Positions 43,637 through 52,639 of a stretch of DNA of 64,000 nt are shown here, piece after piece. The position numbers were made by a program, and so were the translations under genes. Source of the stretch: Halobacterium sp. KA-4 (GTDB lineage Archaea > Halobacteriota > Halobacteria > Halobacteriales > Halobacteriaceae). Under the pieces are notes generated by a model that saw only the letters and a program-made list of their open reading frames with translations, was not told the DNA's origin and made no database searches. How positions within the stretch are numbered: position 1 is the stretch's first letter; the number at the start of each line of letters is the position of its first letter. The DNA is taken from positions 1 through 64,000 of the forward strand of contig NZ_JAJJZG010000006.1 of NCBI RefSeq assembly GCF_021028995.1, written 5' to 3'.

Positions 43637-43659
43637 AGTGGCGGTACGCTCGCGGGTCG

Positions 43660-45894
43660 TTAGTCCTCGTCGGTGAAGCGCGCGAGCTCCTCGCGCGCAG
43701 CGGTCGTCCCGTACGCGTCGACGAGTGGGCGGAGCGCGTCGCCGAGCGCGCGCATCGCCTGACTCGTGGAGTGGAAGTCGAGGCTGTCGGCGACGGCGTC
43801 CCACGGGCGCGCTTGCAGGAGTTTTGCGACGACCAGGCGCTCCTCTTGGGCCGCGAGCAGGTCGGCATCGCCGGCGACGAGGTGGTGGCGGGCGAGCCGG
43901 CGGAACGGCGCGGGGTCGACGCTGTACATGCCGGGGCCGTGGGCGGCACCGGCGACGACGCGCCACGACGAGTCCGCGAGGTCCAGCGACTGGTCGGCGT
44001 CGCAGGCGCGGAGCGCGGCGCGTGCGACGTCCGGGTCGAGGTCACGTAGCGAGTCCGCGAGCACGTCCGGGATGCGGTCTGCGAACCAGCCGGCGTGGCG
44101 GTCGTGGAGGCGCTCACCGGGGTGTGAGAGCGGGTCGAGCATCACCGCGGAGTACTCGCCGCTCGTGTCGTTGCGCGTGGTCGAGAGGTGGACCGTCGAG
44201 TAGCCGTTCGCGCGCCAGAACGACAGCAGTTCGGGCGTGGCGCCATAGCCGACGCCGAGCCAGTCGGCGTCGGCCTCGTACTCCGCGCGCAGTTCGCCGA
44301 GCAGCTGCGAGCCGAGCCCGCGGGAGCGGGCGGCGTGGTGGGTGGCGATGCGCATCACGCGGTAGCCCACGGGAATCGCGGCGTCCTCGTCGCGGAGTTG
44401 GCTGGTGAGCACGTCGGGAATCATGTTCCCCTTCACGCGCTCGCCCTCGTACATGGCCGCGCGGAGATCCGCGTCGAGGCCGCCCTCGCGTGCGAGCAGC
44501 GCGACGGAGACGACGTGGCCGTCGTGGACGAGCGCGCGCACTGCGAGGTTCGGGGCGTCGAGCAGGCGCGCGAGGTCGTTCGGTTCGGTGCGATAGTGGG
44601 CGTACACGAGCAGGCCGAACACCTCCCGGAGCAGGTTCTCGTCCGCGAGGAGGTCGTCTGGAGTGAGCGCCTCGTACGTAACGCTCTCCGTAGTCGCGTC
44701 CTCGACGAGTGGGTCGACGGCGGGCCGAGCGTCGAGGAGGAGCGCGCGGAACGCCCAGACCTCGACCGGGTCGCCGGCCGCGTACCGAATCGGCTCCGCG
44801 AGCGTCACGTCGGTGACCTCGTGGTCGGTGTTGGCAAGCCTATCGCGGAAGCGCACGTCGAAGCCGCGGCCCGCGCCCTCGTAGCCATGCACCGTCGTGG
44901 TGAACGCGAGGCACTCGCACTCCAGCAGCGACTTGAGCAAGCGCACCGGAATCGCGGCGGCTTCGTCGGCGAAGACGGCGTTCGGGTCGTCCGGGAGGTC
45001 AGCGGCGTCCGGTGGTTTCGCGAACCGGATGCGACCGCCCGAATCAGTCTCGATTGCCTCGTCGTCGGCGGCGAGCGCGTCGAGGTCGCCGAGCAGTTCA
45101 CGTGCTCGCGCGAACAGTTCGCTGGCGCTACGGCGGCCCGGCGCGGTGACGAGCACGTCGAGGCCGTCCTTGGCGAGACACGCGGCCGCGAGGCCGGCTG
45201 CGCTGGACTTCCCGCGGCCGCGGTCGGCTTCCGCGACGACGGCGGCCGGCGGGTCGCGCAGTCCCTCGAACGCCGCGAGCGCGTCCATCTGATCGTCCGT
45301 GAGACACGCCGCGTACGCCTCGTGGGGGAACGCGCGGTCGGCGGGCGGCTCGGGTTCGGATTCAGCGATGCGTGGTGCGGGGTTTGTCAGGCCGTCACGT
45401 TCGAGTGTGTCGGCGTCGACGTCGTAGATAGCGATGCCGGGGTGGGTTCGGAGCGTCTCGACGAGCCGGCGGCGAAAGCGACCGGCGACATCCTCGACGT
45501 CGAACGGCGGCACCGCCAACCCCTCGTCGAATGCGTCGTGGCGCGACGGCCACTCGTCCAGCGCGGGCGCGAGCACGAGCAGGAGTCCGCCGCCGTCGAC
45601 GGCACCGACGACGCGCCCGAGCGCGTTCGGCCGGCACTCACCGTATGCGTCGAAGACGACGGCGTCCCGGGTCGTGCCGAGGAGTTCGTCCGCGTTCCGC
45701 GGGCCGACTTGCTCGCAGGCGAGCGCGTCGCGCGTGGAGACGAGCGTCGTCCCCGTCAGCGGAATCGGGAGTGTGTCGAGGATGCGGTCGGCTGCCGACA
45801 GGCACGCCTCGCGGTCGCCCGTGAGGACGAGCACTCGCCGTTCGTTCACGGACTGGGCCTCTTCGTGGAGCGTCCGTGCGGCCTCGACGACCAT
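43660..45894 (-). CDS. tmcA: tRNA(Met) cytidine acetyltransferase TmcA
   Basis: A 744-residue enzyme that acetylates N4 of cytidine in RNA. The domain order is normal: N-terminal DUF1726-like part (RRVLVLTGDREACL), RecD-like ATPase with Walker A EADRGRGKSSAAG and ADEAAAIPV, GNAT acetyltransferase (ARSRGLGSQLLGELRAEYEA) and a helical RNA-binding tail. The frame is open further upstream; the ATG at 45894 fits the family start. In haloarchaea the related enzyme also modifies rRNA, so substrates may be broader. Confidence 0.88.
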   Translation of the reverse strand: MVVEAARTLHEEAQSVNERRVLVLTGDREACLSAADRILDTLPIPLTGTTLVSTRDALACEQVGPRNADELLGTTRDAVVFDAYGECRPNALGRVVGAVDGGGLLLVLAPALDEWPSRHDAFDEGLAVPPFDVEDVAGRFRRRLVETLRTHPGIAIYDVDADTLERDGLTNPAPRIAESEPEPPADRAFPHEAYAACLTDDQMDALAAFEGLRDPPAAVVAEADRGRGKSSAAGLAAACLAKDGLDVLVTAPGRRSASELFARARELLGDLDALAADDEAIETDSGGRIRFAKPPDAADLPDDPNAVFADEAAAIPVRLLKSLLECECLAFTTTVHGYEGAGRGFDVRFRDRLANTDHEVTDVTLAEPIRYAAGDPVEVWAFRALLLDARPAVDPLVEDATTESVTYEALTPDDLLADENLLREVFGLLVYAHYRTEPNDLARLLDAPNLAVRALVHDGHVVSVALLAREGGLDADLRAAMYEGERVKGNMIPDVLTSQLRDEDAAIPVGYRVMRIATHHAARSRGLGSQLLGELRAEYEADADWLGVGYGATPELLSFWRANGYSTVHLSTTRNDTSGEYSAVMLDPLSHPGERLHDRHAGWFADRIPDVLADSLRDLDPDVARAALRACDADQSLDLADSSWRVVAGAAHGPGMYSVDPAPFRRLARHHLVAGDADLLAAQEERLVVAKLLQARPWDAVADSLDFHSTSQAMRALGDALRPLVDAYGTTAAREELARFTDED

Positions 45895-46115
45895 CGGTCG
45901 TGTTTCGGCGAGCCGCGGGAAGGGCGTTTCGTCCCACGTGACCCGGCGACGGCCCTGCGGCGGCTTCGCACGGCGATACACTTTGAAAGCGCTTTTAACT
46001 GAGGGGCCCCCAGATGTAGGATACAGTCCACGGGGGTCGATGATGCTCCTAGCCGTCAGGGATTCCGCACCGGCAGGGGAGCGCAAGCCCGTCCGTGGAA
46101 CTAGGTGAACAATAC
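45895..46115. promoter_or_regulatory. divergent promoters of tmcA and the rpl7ae operon, with rpl7ae leader
   Basis: In the plus direction CTTTTAA (45992-45998) is the best TATA box, so rpl7ae would carry a leader of about 95 nt. That leader can fold: TCCACGG and CCGTGGA, 60 nt apart, close a long arm with an inner GCTCC/GGAGC stem. L7Ae is known to bind K-turns in its own leader in some archaea. I could not place a convincing K-turn by eye. Confidence 0.45.
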
Positions 46116-46478
46116 ATGCCAGTGTACGTAGACTACGACGTTCCAGCAGACCTCCAGGAACGAGCCCTCGAAGCGCTCGAAGTGGCTCGTGACACGGGTA
46201 CAGTCAAGAAGGGTACCAACGAGACGACCAAAGCCGTCGAACGCGGCAACGCAGACCTCGTGTTCGTCGCCGAGGACGTCTCCCCCGAAGAAATCGTGAT
46301 GCACCTCCCCGAGCTCGCCGAAGAGAAGGGCATTCAGGTCGTGTTCGTCGAGACGCAGGACGAACTCGGCAACGCAGCCGGGCTCGAAGTCGGAAGCGCC
46401 GCCGCGGCCGTCGTGGACGCCGGCGACGCCGAAGACGACGTCGAGGACATCGCGACGAAAGTCGAGGACCTCCAGTAA
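46116..46478 (+). CDS. rpl7ae: 50S ribosomal protein L7Ae
   Basis: A 120-residue L7Ae (eL8), a K-turn-binding protein that serves in the ribosome, box C/D and H/ACA RNPs and RNase [21 protein letters not shown] and [15 protein letters not shown] are the RNA-binding blocks. It starts at the ATG at 46116 and is first of four co-directional genes ending with ndk. Confidence 0.97.
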   Translation: MPVYVDYDVPADLQERALEALEVARDTGTVKKGTNETTKAVERGNADLVFVAEDVSPEEIVMHLPELAEEKGIQVVFVETQDELGNAAGLEVGSAAAAVVDAGDAEDDVEDIATKVEDLQ

Positions 46479-46484
46479 CCACCC

Positions 46485-46712
46485 ATGAGTGCAGAGGAAA
46501 CTGAAGAAGAGGGCTCCACGCCCGCCGAAGTCATCGAGGTCGTCGGGAAGACCGGGATGCACGGCGAGGCGATGCAGGTGAAGTGCCGCATTCAAGAGGG
46601 CTCCAACCAGGGACGCATCATCACGCGAAACGTCCTCGGTCCCGTCCGCGTGGGCGACGTCCTCCAGCTCAAGGAGACGGCCCGCGAGGCGGACTCCATC
46701 GGTGGTCGGTAA
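46485..46712 (+). CDS. rps28e: 30S ribosomal protein S28e
   Basis: A 75-residue S28e with the conserved [20 protein letters not shown] and [17 protein letters not shown], ending in the invariant EADSIGGR-like tail. An acidic N-terminus is added, as usual for haloarchaea. The stop overlaps the rpl24e start (TAATG). Confidence 0.97.
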   Translation: MSAEETEEEGSTPAEVIEVVGKTGMHGEAMQVKCRIQEGSNQGRIITRNVLGPVRVGDVLQLKETAREADSIGGR

Positions 46713-46897
46713 TGGTCCAGACACGCACCTGTGACTACTGTGGCGACGACATCGAACCCGGTACGGGGACGATGTTCGTCCACAACGACGGCAGCACAAC
46801 TCACTTCTGCTCCGCGAAGTGCGAGAAGAACGCGGACCTCGGTCGCGAACCGCGCGACGTCGAGTGGACCGAGGAAGAGGCAGAGGTCGAAGAATGA
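46712..46897 (+). CDS. rpl24e: 50S ribosomal protein L24e
   Basis: A 61-residue zinc-finger ribosomal protein with [15 protein letters not shown] and FCSAKCEKN as zinc ligands. It is short and complete. Start and stop overlap its neighbours rps28e and ndk. Confidence 0.97.
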   Translation: MVQTRTCDYCGDDIEPGTGTMFVHNDGSTTHFCSAKCEKNADLGREPRDVEWTEEEAEVEE

Positions 46898-47376
46898 GCC
46901 ACCACGACGAGCGAACCTTCGTGATGGTCAAGCCCGACGGCGTCCAGCGCGGTCTCATCGGCGACGTCGTCTCGCGGCTCGAGGACAAGGGCCTGAAGAT
47001 GGTGGGCGGGAAGTTCATGCAGATTAGCGAGGAACTCGCCCACGAACACTACGGCGAGCACGAAGGCAAGCCGTTCTTCGAGGGCCTCGTGGAGTTCATC
47101 ACCTCTGGCCCCGTGTTCGCGATGGTCTGGGAGGGCGCGGACGCGACCCGCCAGGTCCGTCGCATGATGGGTGCCACGGACCCGCAGGAAGCAGCCCCGG
47201 GCACCATCCGCGGCGACTACGGTAACGACCTCGGGCAGAACATCATCCACGGCAGCGACCACGAAGACCCCGGCGCGAACGAGCGCGAAATCGCGCTGTT
47301 CTTCGACGAGGACGAACTCGTCGACTACGAACTCGACGCGGCGACGTGGGTCTACGAGGACGCCGGCGACCACTAA
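46894..47376 (+). CDS. ndk: nucleoside-diphosphate kinase
   Basis: A 160-residue NDK (the usual size plus a short acidic insert): [20 protein letters not shown] at the start, and the phosphorylated His in NIIHGSD. It balances nucleoside triphosphate pools. A start at 46894 overlaps the rpl24e stop. It lies last in the L7Ae operon as in other Halobacteria. Confidence 0.97.
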   Translation: MSHHDERTFVMVKPDGVQRGLIGDVVSRLEDKGLKMVGGKFMQISEELAHEHYGEHEGKPFFEGLVEFITSGPVFAMVWEGADATRQVRRMMGATDPQEAAPGTIRGDYGNDLGQNIIHGSDHEDPGANEREIALFFDEDELVDYELDAATWVYEDAGDH

Positions 47377-47435
47377 CTCCGGCTGTCTCTACTGTCGTCT
47401 TTTCCGCGACGCATCGCTCGTAGCCGCGGTGCTCG

Positions 47436-48872
47436 CTACTCTGTTTCCCCTTTCGTCACGCCGAGTTGCTGGAGGACGATCCCGATGACGACCGCGAGCA
47501 CGCCGAGCGCGAGGCTCTCGACGCGGACGTTCACGAGGAGCGCGAGCGTACTGAGTGCGCCGATAGCGGGGAGCCACGGCACGAGCGGTACTCGGAAGCG
47601 GCGCTCGACGTCCGGGCGTTTGCGCCGCGAATAGACGACGGCGACGTTGACGCCAACCAGCCCGGCGAGCAGCATGAAGTCCGCGAAGTGCGCGAGCGCT
47701 TCGACGCCGAGCGCACCGACTAACGGTGCGTTTGCGGGCAGCGGGGACGACTGGGCGAACAGGACGCCGAACGCGAGGAAGAAGGCGGCGCCGAACGCGC
47801 CCGTGAGCAGGACCGCGCGGTACGGCGTGCCGAAGCGGTGGTGGCGGTCGGCGAGGTCACTCGGTAGTTGGTCGCGGCGCGCCATCGCCTGTTCGACCCG
47901 GGAGCCCGCCATGACGGTGGCGTTCGTCGCGGAAACCATCGAGAACAGCGCGCCCGCGACGACGACGTAGAAGCCGATTCGGCCGAGGAAGTACCACGCG
48001 GCCTGCCCCATCACGAGGTCGCCGTTGGCGGCGAGGAACGCGCGCACGTTCGCGGCGGCCTCAAGGTTCGTGTTCGCGACGAGGAACTCCACGAAGGCGG
48101 CGTCGTTGACTGCGAGCACGACCGACAGCACGACGAGCACGTATAGCGCGACGACTATGCCGATGCTGAGGAAGATGGCGCGCGGGACGGTTCGCTCGGG
48201 GTCCCGGATTTCGCCGGCGTTGGTGGCGATTGCCTCGAACCCGAAGAACGTGATGAACACGAGCGCAGCCGTCGACAGCGTCTCTCCGAACGCGGTGGCG
48301 TGGTCGGCGAACGACGCCACCACCACGTCGGTCTGCCACGCCTGCAGGCCGCCGTAGAGAAACACCACGATGAGTGCGACTTTGAGAACCGTGACGATGA
48401 TTTGGAAGACGCCGGTCTCCTTCGTGCCGAGGACGTTCAGCGCGACGATACCGACGAACACCGCGAGTCCGAGCGTCCAGCCGGGCAGCCACGCGGGGAC
48501 GCCGAAGATGCCGTAGAGGAATCGCTCGGTCCACCGGGAGAAACTCACCATGTAGAACGCAGCGCTGGCGGGGTAGCCGAGGCTCATCGCCCAGCCGACG
48601 AGGTACGTCCACTCGCCTTCGAGGGCGTGGTAGACGTACGTGTACGCGCCGCCGTTCTCGGGGTAGACGGTGGCGAACTCGGCGTACGCCAGCGCGGTGA
48701 TGGAGCCGACGAGCGCCGCGAGCACGAATGCGACGACCGCGACCGCGCCGACGTTCGCGACGGCCAGCCCGGAGAGCACGAACACGCCGGCAGCGATCAT
48801 CGTGCCGACGCCGATGGCGGTCGCGGCGAGCAGTCCGAGTTCGCCGGTCTGGTCGGCGTGGTCCGGGCTCAT
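47436..48872 (-). CDS. APC-family amino-acid permease
   Basis: A 478-residue membrane protein with twelve hydrophobic helices. The first helix is GLLAATAIGVGTMIAAGVFV, with the APC-type GxG break, and later FFGFEAIATNAGEIRDPERT is the conserved substrate loop. It probably imports an amino acid. The TrkA-like gene upstream on the same strand may encode its regulatory partner (inference). Confidence 0.88.
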   Translation of the reverse strand: MSPDHADQTGELGLLAATAIGVGTMIAAGVFVLSGLAVANVGAVAVVAFVLAALVGSITALAYAEFATVYPENGGAYTYVYHALEGEWTYLVGWAMSLGYPASAAFYMVSFSRWTERFLYGIFGVPAWLPGWTLGLAVFVGIVALNVLGTKETGVFQIIVTVLKVALIVVFLYGGLQAWQTDVVVASFADHATAFGETLSTAALVFITFFGFEAIATNAGEIRDPERTVPRAIFLSIGIVVALYVLVVLSVVLAVNDAAFVEFLVANTNLEAAANVRAFLAANGDLVMGQAAWYFLGRIGFYVVVAGALFSMVSATNATVMAGSRVEQAMARRDQLPSDLADRHHRFGTPYRAVLLTGAFGAAFFLAFGVLFAQSSPLPANAPLVGALGVEALAHFADFMLLAGLVGVNVAVVYSRRKRPDVERRFRVPLVPWLPAIGALSTLALLVNVRVESLALGVLAVVIGIVLQQLGVTKGETE

Positions 48873-48932
48873 TCGATGCGCTGCGCGACGAGGGGCGGTC
48901 GACGCGACGACGCGTGCGTGTCCGTCATCGAA

Positions 48933-49586
48933 TCACTCCCGGAAGAGCGCGCGCAGTTCGTCGACGGTGCCGGTGTCGGCGGCGACGAGGTAGCGGTCGC
49001 CGGGCTGGAATTCGAGGTCGGGGCTTGCGAGGCGGCCGTGGGTGGAGGAGCCGACTACTCGGCAGCCCTCTGGGAGCCCGACCTCGTCGAGCGTGTGGCC
49101 GGCGACGGTAGCGTCCTCGGCGACCCCGAGTTCGAGGACAGAGAAGCCGCCGTCAGCCCCCGAGAAGGTCCGTATGCCGCCGCCGACGAGCAGGTCGACG
49201 ACGCGGTTAGCGGTCGGCTGCTGGGGGAGCACCGCGGCGTCGACGTACTCCGTGTACTCCGTCTGGGCTTCGTCGTCGATGCGTGCGAGGGTGAAGAGGT
49301 CCGCGGCGAGGCGCTGGGCGACCAGACAGACCGCGAGGTTCGTCCCAGGGTCGCTGGTCACCGCGGCGACCGCGTGCGCCTCCTCGAGGTCGGCCTGTTC
49401 GAGCACAGATGGCTGCGTCGCGTCGCCGTTGACGACAGTCGCGACGTTCTCGTCGGTGACCGCCGCGGCGCGGGCTTCGTCTCCTTCGACGAGGATGACA
49501 GTGTGCCCGCGCTCGTGGAGGTCTGCAGCGGTCTGCACGCCGACGCGACCGCCACCGACGACGACGATGCGGCGGCTACTCGACAT
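48933..49586 (-). CDS. TrkA-like NAD-binding/RCK regulatory protein
   Basis: A 217-residue stand-alone regulator with an N-terminal RCK/TrkA-N Rossmann domain (RIVVVGGGRVGVQTAADLHE, GDATQPSVLEQADLEEA) and a C-terminal TrkA-C domain (FSVLELGVAEDATVAGHTLD). Such proteins gate potassium or other transporters in response to NAD(H) or nucleotides. It precedes the APC-type permease gene (60 bp apart, same strand), so it may control that transporter. Confidence 0.85.
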   Translation of the reverse strand: MSSSRRIVVVGGGRVGVQTAADLHERGHTVILVEGDEARAAAVTDENVATVVNGDATQPSVLEQADLEEAHAVAAVTSDPGTNLAVCLVAQRLAADLFTLARIDDEAQTEYTEYVDAAVLPQQPTANRVVDLLVGGGIRTFSGADGGFSVLELGVAEDATVAGHTLDEVGLPEGCRVVGSSTHGRLASPDLEFQPGDRYLVAADTGTVDELRALFRE

Positions 49587-49670
49587 TCACTTGCTGGTTC
49601 GGCGCAGGCGGGCATCAAAGTTGTCGCCGACACCCGGTGGGTTCTCCCGTCGGGAGCCCCACGGGAGTGC

Positions 49671-49943
49671 ATGGACTGTGTCGTCTGTAACAGAACTGGC
49701 ACGGCGTACCGGCTCGTAGACGAGCGTGCGGCGGCGCTGGGCGTCTGCGAGCAGTGCGTCGCCGAACACCTCGCGAGCGCGGCCGACGACGCGTGCGTCT
49801 ACTGCGCGACAGCGGGCGGCTACGACCTCGTGGAGGACACGAGCGCGGTCGTGGCGTCCGAGTCACAGGCCGAGCGAGTCGTCGTCACTTCTGGCGTCGT
49901 CTGTCACGACCACGTCGGAAACCTCCGACGCGAGAACGCGTGA
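49671..49943 (+). CDS. small cysteine-rich zinc-finger protein
   Basis: A 90-residue protein with CxxC pairs MDCVVCNRTG, VCEQC, CVYC and a late C-x-D-H (VVCHDHVG), sufficient for two zinc sites. It resembles the many small zinc-finger proteins of haloarchaea, whose roles are largely unknown. The ATG at 49671 starts at the first pair. It is convergent with metE. Confidence 0.6.
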   Translation: MDCVVCNRTGTAYRLVDERAAALGVCEQCVAEHLASAADDACVYCATAGGYDLVEDTSAVVASESQAERVVVTSGVVCHDHVGNLRRENA

Positions 49944-49955
49944 GGTGCGGTGGCG

Positions 49956-51017
49956 TCAGTCGTCGGCGGGCGCGGCCGGGACGTCGATAGCGCCGTCGTC
50001 GAGGTCGGCTTCGACGTTGCGCGCGGCCTCGACGAGGTTTGCCATCTTCTCGTAGGCGACCTCCCGAGGGAGCAGTTTCACGCCGCAGTCCGGGCTGACC
50101 GTGAGCCGCTCCGGCGGGACGACCTCTAGGCCCTTCCGGATGTTCGCCTCGATTTCTTCGACCGATTCGACTTCGGCGACGTGGGCGTCGACGACGCCGA
50201 GCGCGAGGTCCTTCGAGAAGTCGGGATCCGTGAACACGTCCAGTTGTTCGTAGTCGCCGTTCGCGAGTTCGAGGTCGAACTCGTCGACGGGGAACTCCAG
50301 TATCTCGGGATAGATGCGAGAGTAGTCGCCGTAGCAGACGTGCAGCCCGATGCGGACGTCGTCGGGGATGCCCGCGGCGATGCGCTCGAGGCATTCGCCG
50401 ACGATGGCGTGGTCGTCGGGCGTCGTCGCGAGCGCGGGCTCGTCGATTTGGATGTAGCGCGCGCCGGCGTCGACGAGCTTCTCGATTTCCTCGTTGACGA
50501 GGTCCGCAAGGTCGTAGGCGAGTTCGTCGTCGCCGTCGTAGGCCTCGTTGAAGCTCCAGGACGCGAGCGTGTACGGCCCCGTAATCGGGACCTTCACCGG
50601 GCTGTCCGCGACGCTAGCGGTGAATTCGTATTCGTCGACGAGCCACGACTCGTCGTAGGCAACGTCGCTGACGACGCTGGGCTTGTCGAAGTAGTTGTGC
50701 CCCCACACTTTGACCGGGCCGTTGAACTCATAGCCCTCGATGCGGTCGGCGAAGAACTCCACCATCTCGTTGCGCCGCATCTCGCCGTCCACCACGACGT
50801 CGAGGCCGGCGCGCTCGTGTTCTTCGGTGATGAGCCGGGCGGCGTCATCTTCAGCTTCGTCGAGTTCCTCGTCGCCGAAGTCGGCCTCGGGGTCCTCGTA
50901 GAGGTCGTTCGCGCGGTCGAGCCACTTCGGTTTCGGGTACGAGCCGACGACGGTCGTCAGCAGGAAGTGGTCGTTGTCGTGGCCGTCGGGGCGGAACTGC
51001 TCGCGGTTCGAGCTCAT
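49956..51017 (-). CDS. metE: methionine synthase, catalytic (MetE C-terminal-like) protein
   Basis: A 353-residue one-barrel methionine synthase. It holds the zinc and homocysteine residues of MetE's C-terminal half: His-x-Cys in RIGLHVCYGDY, a Glu in ELANGDYEQ, Cys in SPDCGVKL, and the start TTVVGSYPKPKWL. In archaea such core proteins use an unusual methyl donor. It overlaps the second barrel gene by 4 bp, and both together equal one bacterial MetE. Confidence 0.85.
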   Translation of the reverse strand: MSSNREQFRPDGHDNDHFLLTTVVGSYPKPKWLDRANDLYEDPEADFGDEELDEAEDDAARLITEEHERAGLDVVVDGEMRRNEMVEFFADRIEGYEFNGPVKVWGHNYFDKPSVVSDVAYDESWLVDEYEFTASVADSPVKVPITGPYTLASWSFNEAYDGDDELAYDLADLVNEEIEKLVDAGARYIQIDEPALATTPDDHAIVGECLERIAAGIPDDVRIGLHVCYGDYSRIYPEILEFPVDEFDLELANGDYEQLDVFTDPDFSKDLALGVVDAHVAEVESVEEIEANIRKGLEVVPPERLTVSPDCGVKLLPREVAYEKMANLVEAARNVEADLDDGAIDVPAAPADD

Positions 51018-52003
51018 GCTTTCACCTCGCGGGTGGCGTCGGCAAGCGCCTGCAGTTTCTGTTCGAAGCGGTTCACGGGCAGGTAGAACAGCCCCGTGTT
51101 CGCCGTCACGTACGCATCGTCGAACTCGATGGCGTCCGGCACGGAGTCACGGAACCAGTCCACACGGTCTCGAATCGTCTCGGGGGACTCCACCAGCGTG
51201 TTCTGTCCGTCGACGACGCCGAGCGCGACAGAGTCCTTGGTGCCGTACTCGGTAACGTTGTAGAGGTTGTCCTCGTGGTTCGTGACGAAGTCGTAGCCGA
51301 TGGCGTCGACGTCTGCGTCAAGGAGGTGGGCGTGGACTTTCTCTTCGAGGGCACCCCAGTAGGTGTGTGCGACGACGTCGGCGTCCGCGGCGTCCGCGAC
51401 GGTGCCGATGGCCCCGCTGGCGCGCTCGTCCTCGCCCTCCTCGGGCGGGTTCGTCACCAGCGACGGTTCGAGGACGAAGACGGTCTCGATGTCAGGGAAC
51501 GCCTCGACTTCTCCCGCAAGGAAGTCAGCGACGGCGGCGAGGAACTGCTCGTCGTCGCCGTAGTACTCGTCGGTCGCGAGCTCCGACAGGGAGTACGGGC
51601 CGGGGACGACGGCCTGCAGGTCGCCAGTGAGCTCGCTCGCGGCTTCGAGGTCCGCGGCGAGGTCGCCGGAGAACGTGAGTTCGCCCTCCACGATGGGGTC
51701 GCGGTAGAAGTTGTTGTTGTCGTAGTAGCGGACGATGCCGCCCGTCTCGACGTTCTCGTGGACGGTCAGGGGGTGGGCGAGCATGTCGTCCCAGCGGCCC
51801 TGCCCCTCGACCACGCGATCGAGGCCAGCGTCGCGCTGGAGGCCGACGAGTTCTTCGCGCACCTCGTCGTAGGCGGCTTCGATTTCGGGGCCCTCGTCGC
51901 CGCTGACGAGGTCGTGCTTCTGGTGGCCCTTCAGGTCCGACAACGTTTCTTTGGCGTCGTCGGGGAGGGGGAACAGGCCAGGTGTCGTCGCGATTCGATT
52001 CAT
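51014..52003 (-). CDS. MetE-like second barrel protein (N-terminal-like half)
   Basis: A 329-residue barrel related to MetE. In the place of His-x-Cys it has DVVAHTYWGAL, and no late Cys is present, so zinc chemistry is unlikely; it may hold the methyl donor or structure the complex. It is first of the two-gene methionine synthase operon, with the catalytic gene overlapping its stop (ATGA). The ATG at 52003 is preferred. Confidence 0.75.
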   Translation of the reverse strand: MNRIATTPGLFPLPDDAKETLSDLKGHQKHDLVSGDEGPEIEAAYDEVREELVGLQRDAGLDRVVEGQGRWDDMLAHPLTVHENVETGGIVRYYDNNNFYRDPIVEGELTFSGDLAADLEAASELTGDLQAVVPGPYSLSELATDEYYGDDEQFLAAVADFLAGEVEAFPDIETVFVLEPSLVTNPPEEGEDERASGAIGTVADAADADVVAHTYWGALEEKVHAHLLDADVDAIGYDFVTNHEDNLYNVTEYGTKDSVALGVVDGQNTLVESPETIRDRVDWFRDSVPDAIEFDDAYVTANTGLFYLPVNRFEQKLQALADATREVKA

Positions 52004-52057
52004 GCCCGACGCTACGGAATGCCCTGGTTTAATATTTGCTGTCGAAAGATATGCACA

Positions 52058-52639
52058 TCAGTTATTCCAGAGTTTGAGGACGGTCAGCGTCTCGAAGGAG
52101 TGGGACTCCTCGCGGACCGCCGCCGCCGAGAATCCGCGGTCGCCAGCGTACTCCACGACCTCCTCGACGCCCGTCAGCGTGCTCACGAGCAACAGAACGA
52201 AGCCGTCCGGAGCGAGCACGCGGCCCACGTCGTCGAGGAACGGCTCCACGACCTCGCGGCCCGTCTCCCCGCCCGAGAGCGCAACCTCCATCCAGTCGTC
52301 GCGCGCGGCGTCCTCGTCCCGCGGCAGGTACGGCGGGTTGAACAACACCGCGTCGAAGACGTCATCGCGGAACGGAGAGACGAGGTCCGCTCGAACCACC
52401 GGCACGCCGCGGTCGTGGGCCTGCGCGCACGCGTACGGGTTCAAATCCGAACCGATCACATTCGCGCCAACCTCGTCCGCGACCGTCGCCGCCACGTACC
52501 CCGACCCAGTACCGACTTCAAGCACGCGAGCCCGTGAGTCGACCTCCTCCACGGCCGCCTTCGCGAGCAGCAGCGAGTCCTCCGCTGGCTGGTACACCGT
52601 CGTCTCGGTGCCGCGGCGGCTGGCGAGGTCGTCACCCAT
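52058..52639 (-). CDS. HemK/PrmC-like class I methyltransferase
   Basis: A 193-residue SAM-dependent methyltransferase: VLEVGTGSGYVAATVAD binds SAM and AVLFNPPYLP is the NPPY motif used to methylate glutamine or adenine amides. The archaeal short form without the bacterial N-terminal domain modifies release factor aRF1 (and others, with Trm112). It overlaps the MscS gene by 8 bp. Confidence 0.87.
   Translation of the reverse strand: MGDDLASRRGTETTVYQPAEDSLLLAKAAVEEVDSRARVLEVGTGSGYVAATVADEVGANVIGSDLNPYACAQAHDRGVPVVRADLVSPFRDDVFDAVLFNPPYLPRDEDAARDDWMEVALSGGETGREVVEPFLDDVGRVLAPDGFVLLLVSTLTGVEEVVEYAGDRGFSAAAVREESHSFETLTVLKLWNN

Noticed and set aside
44188-46002. 604-codon plus-strand frame opposite tmcA
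   Set aside because: It is antisense to a gene with complete TmcA domain order.
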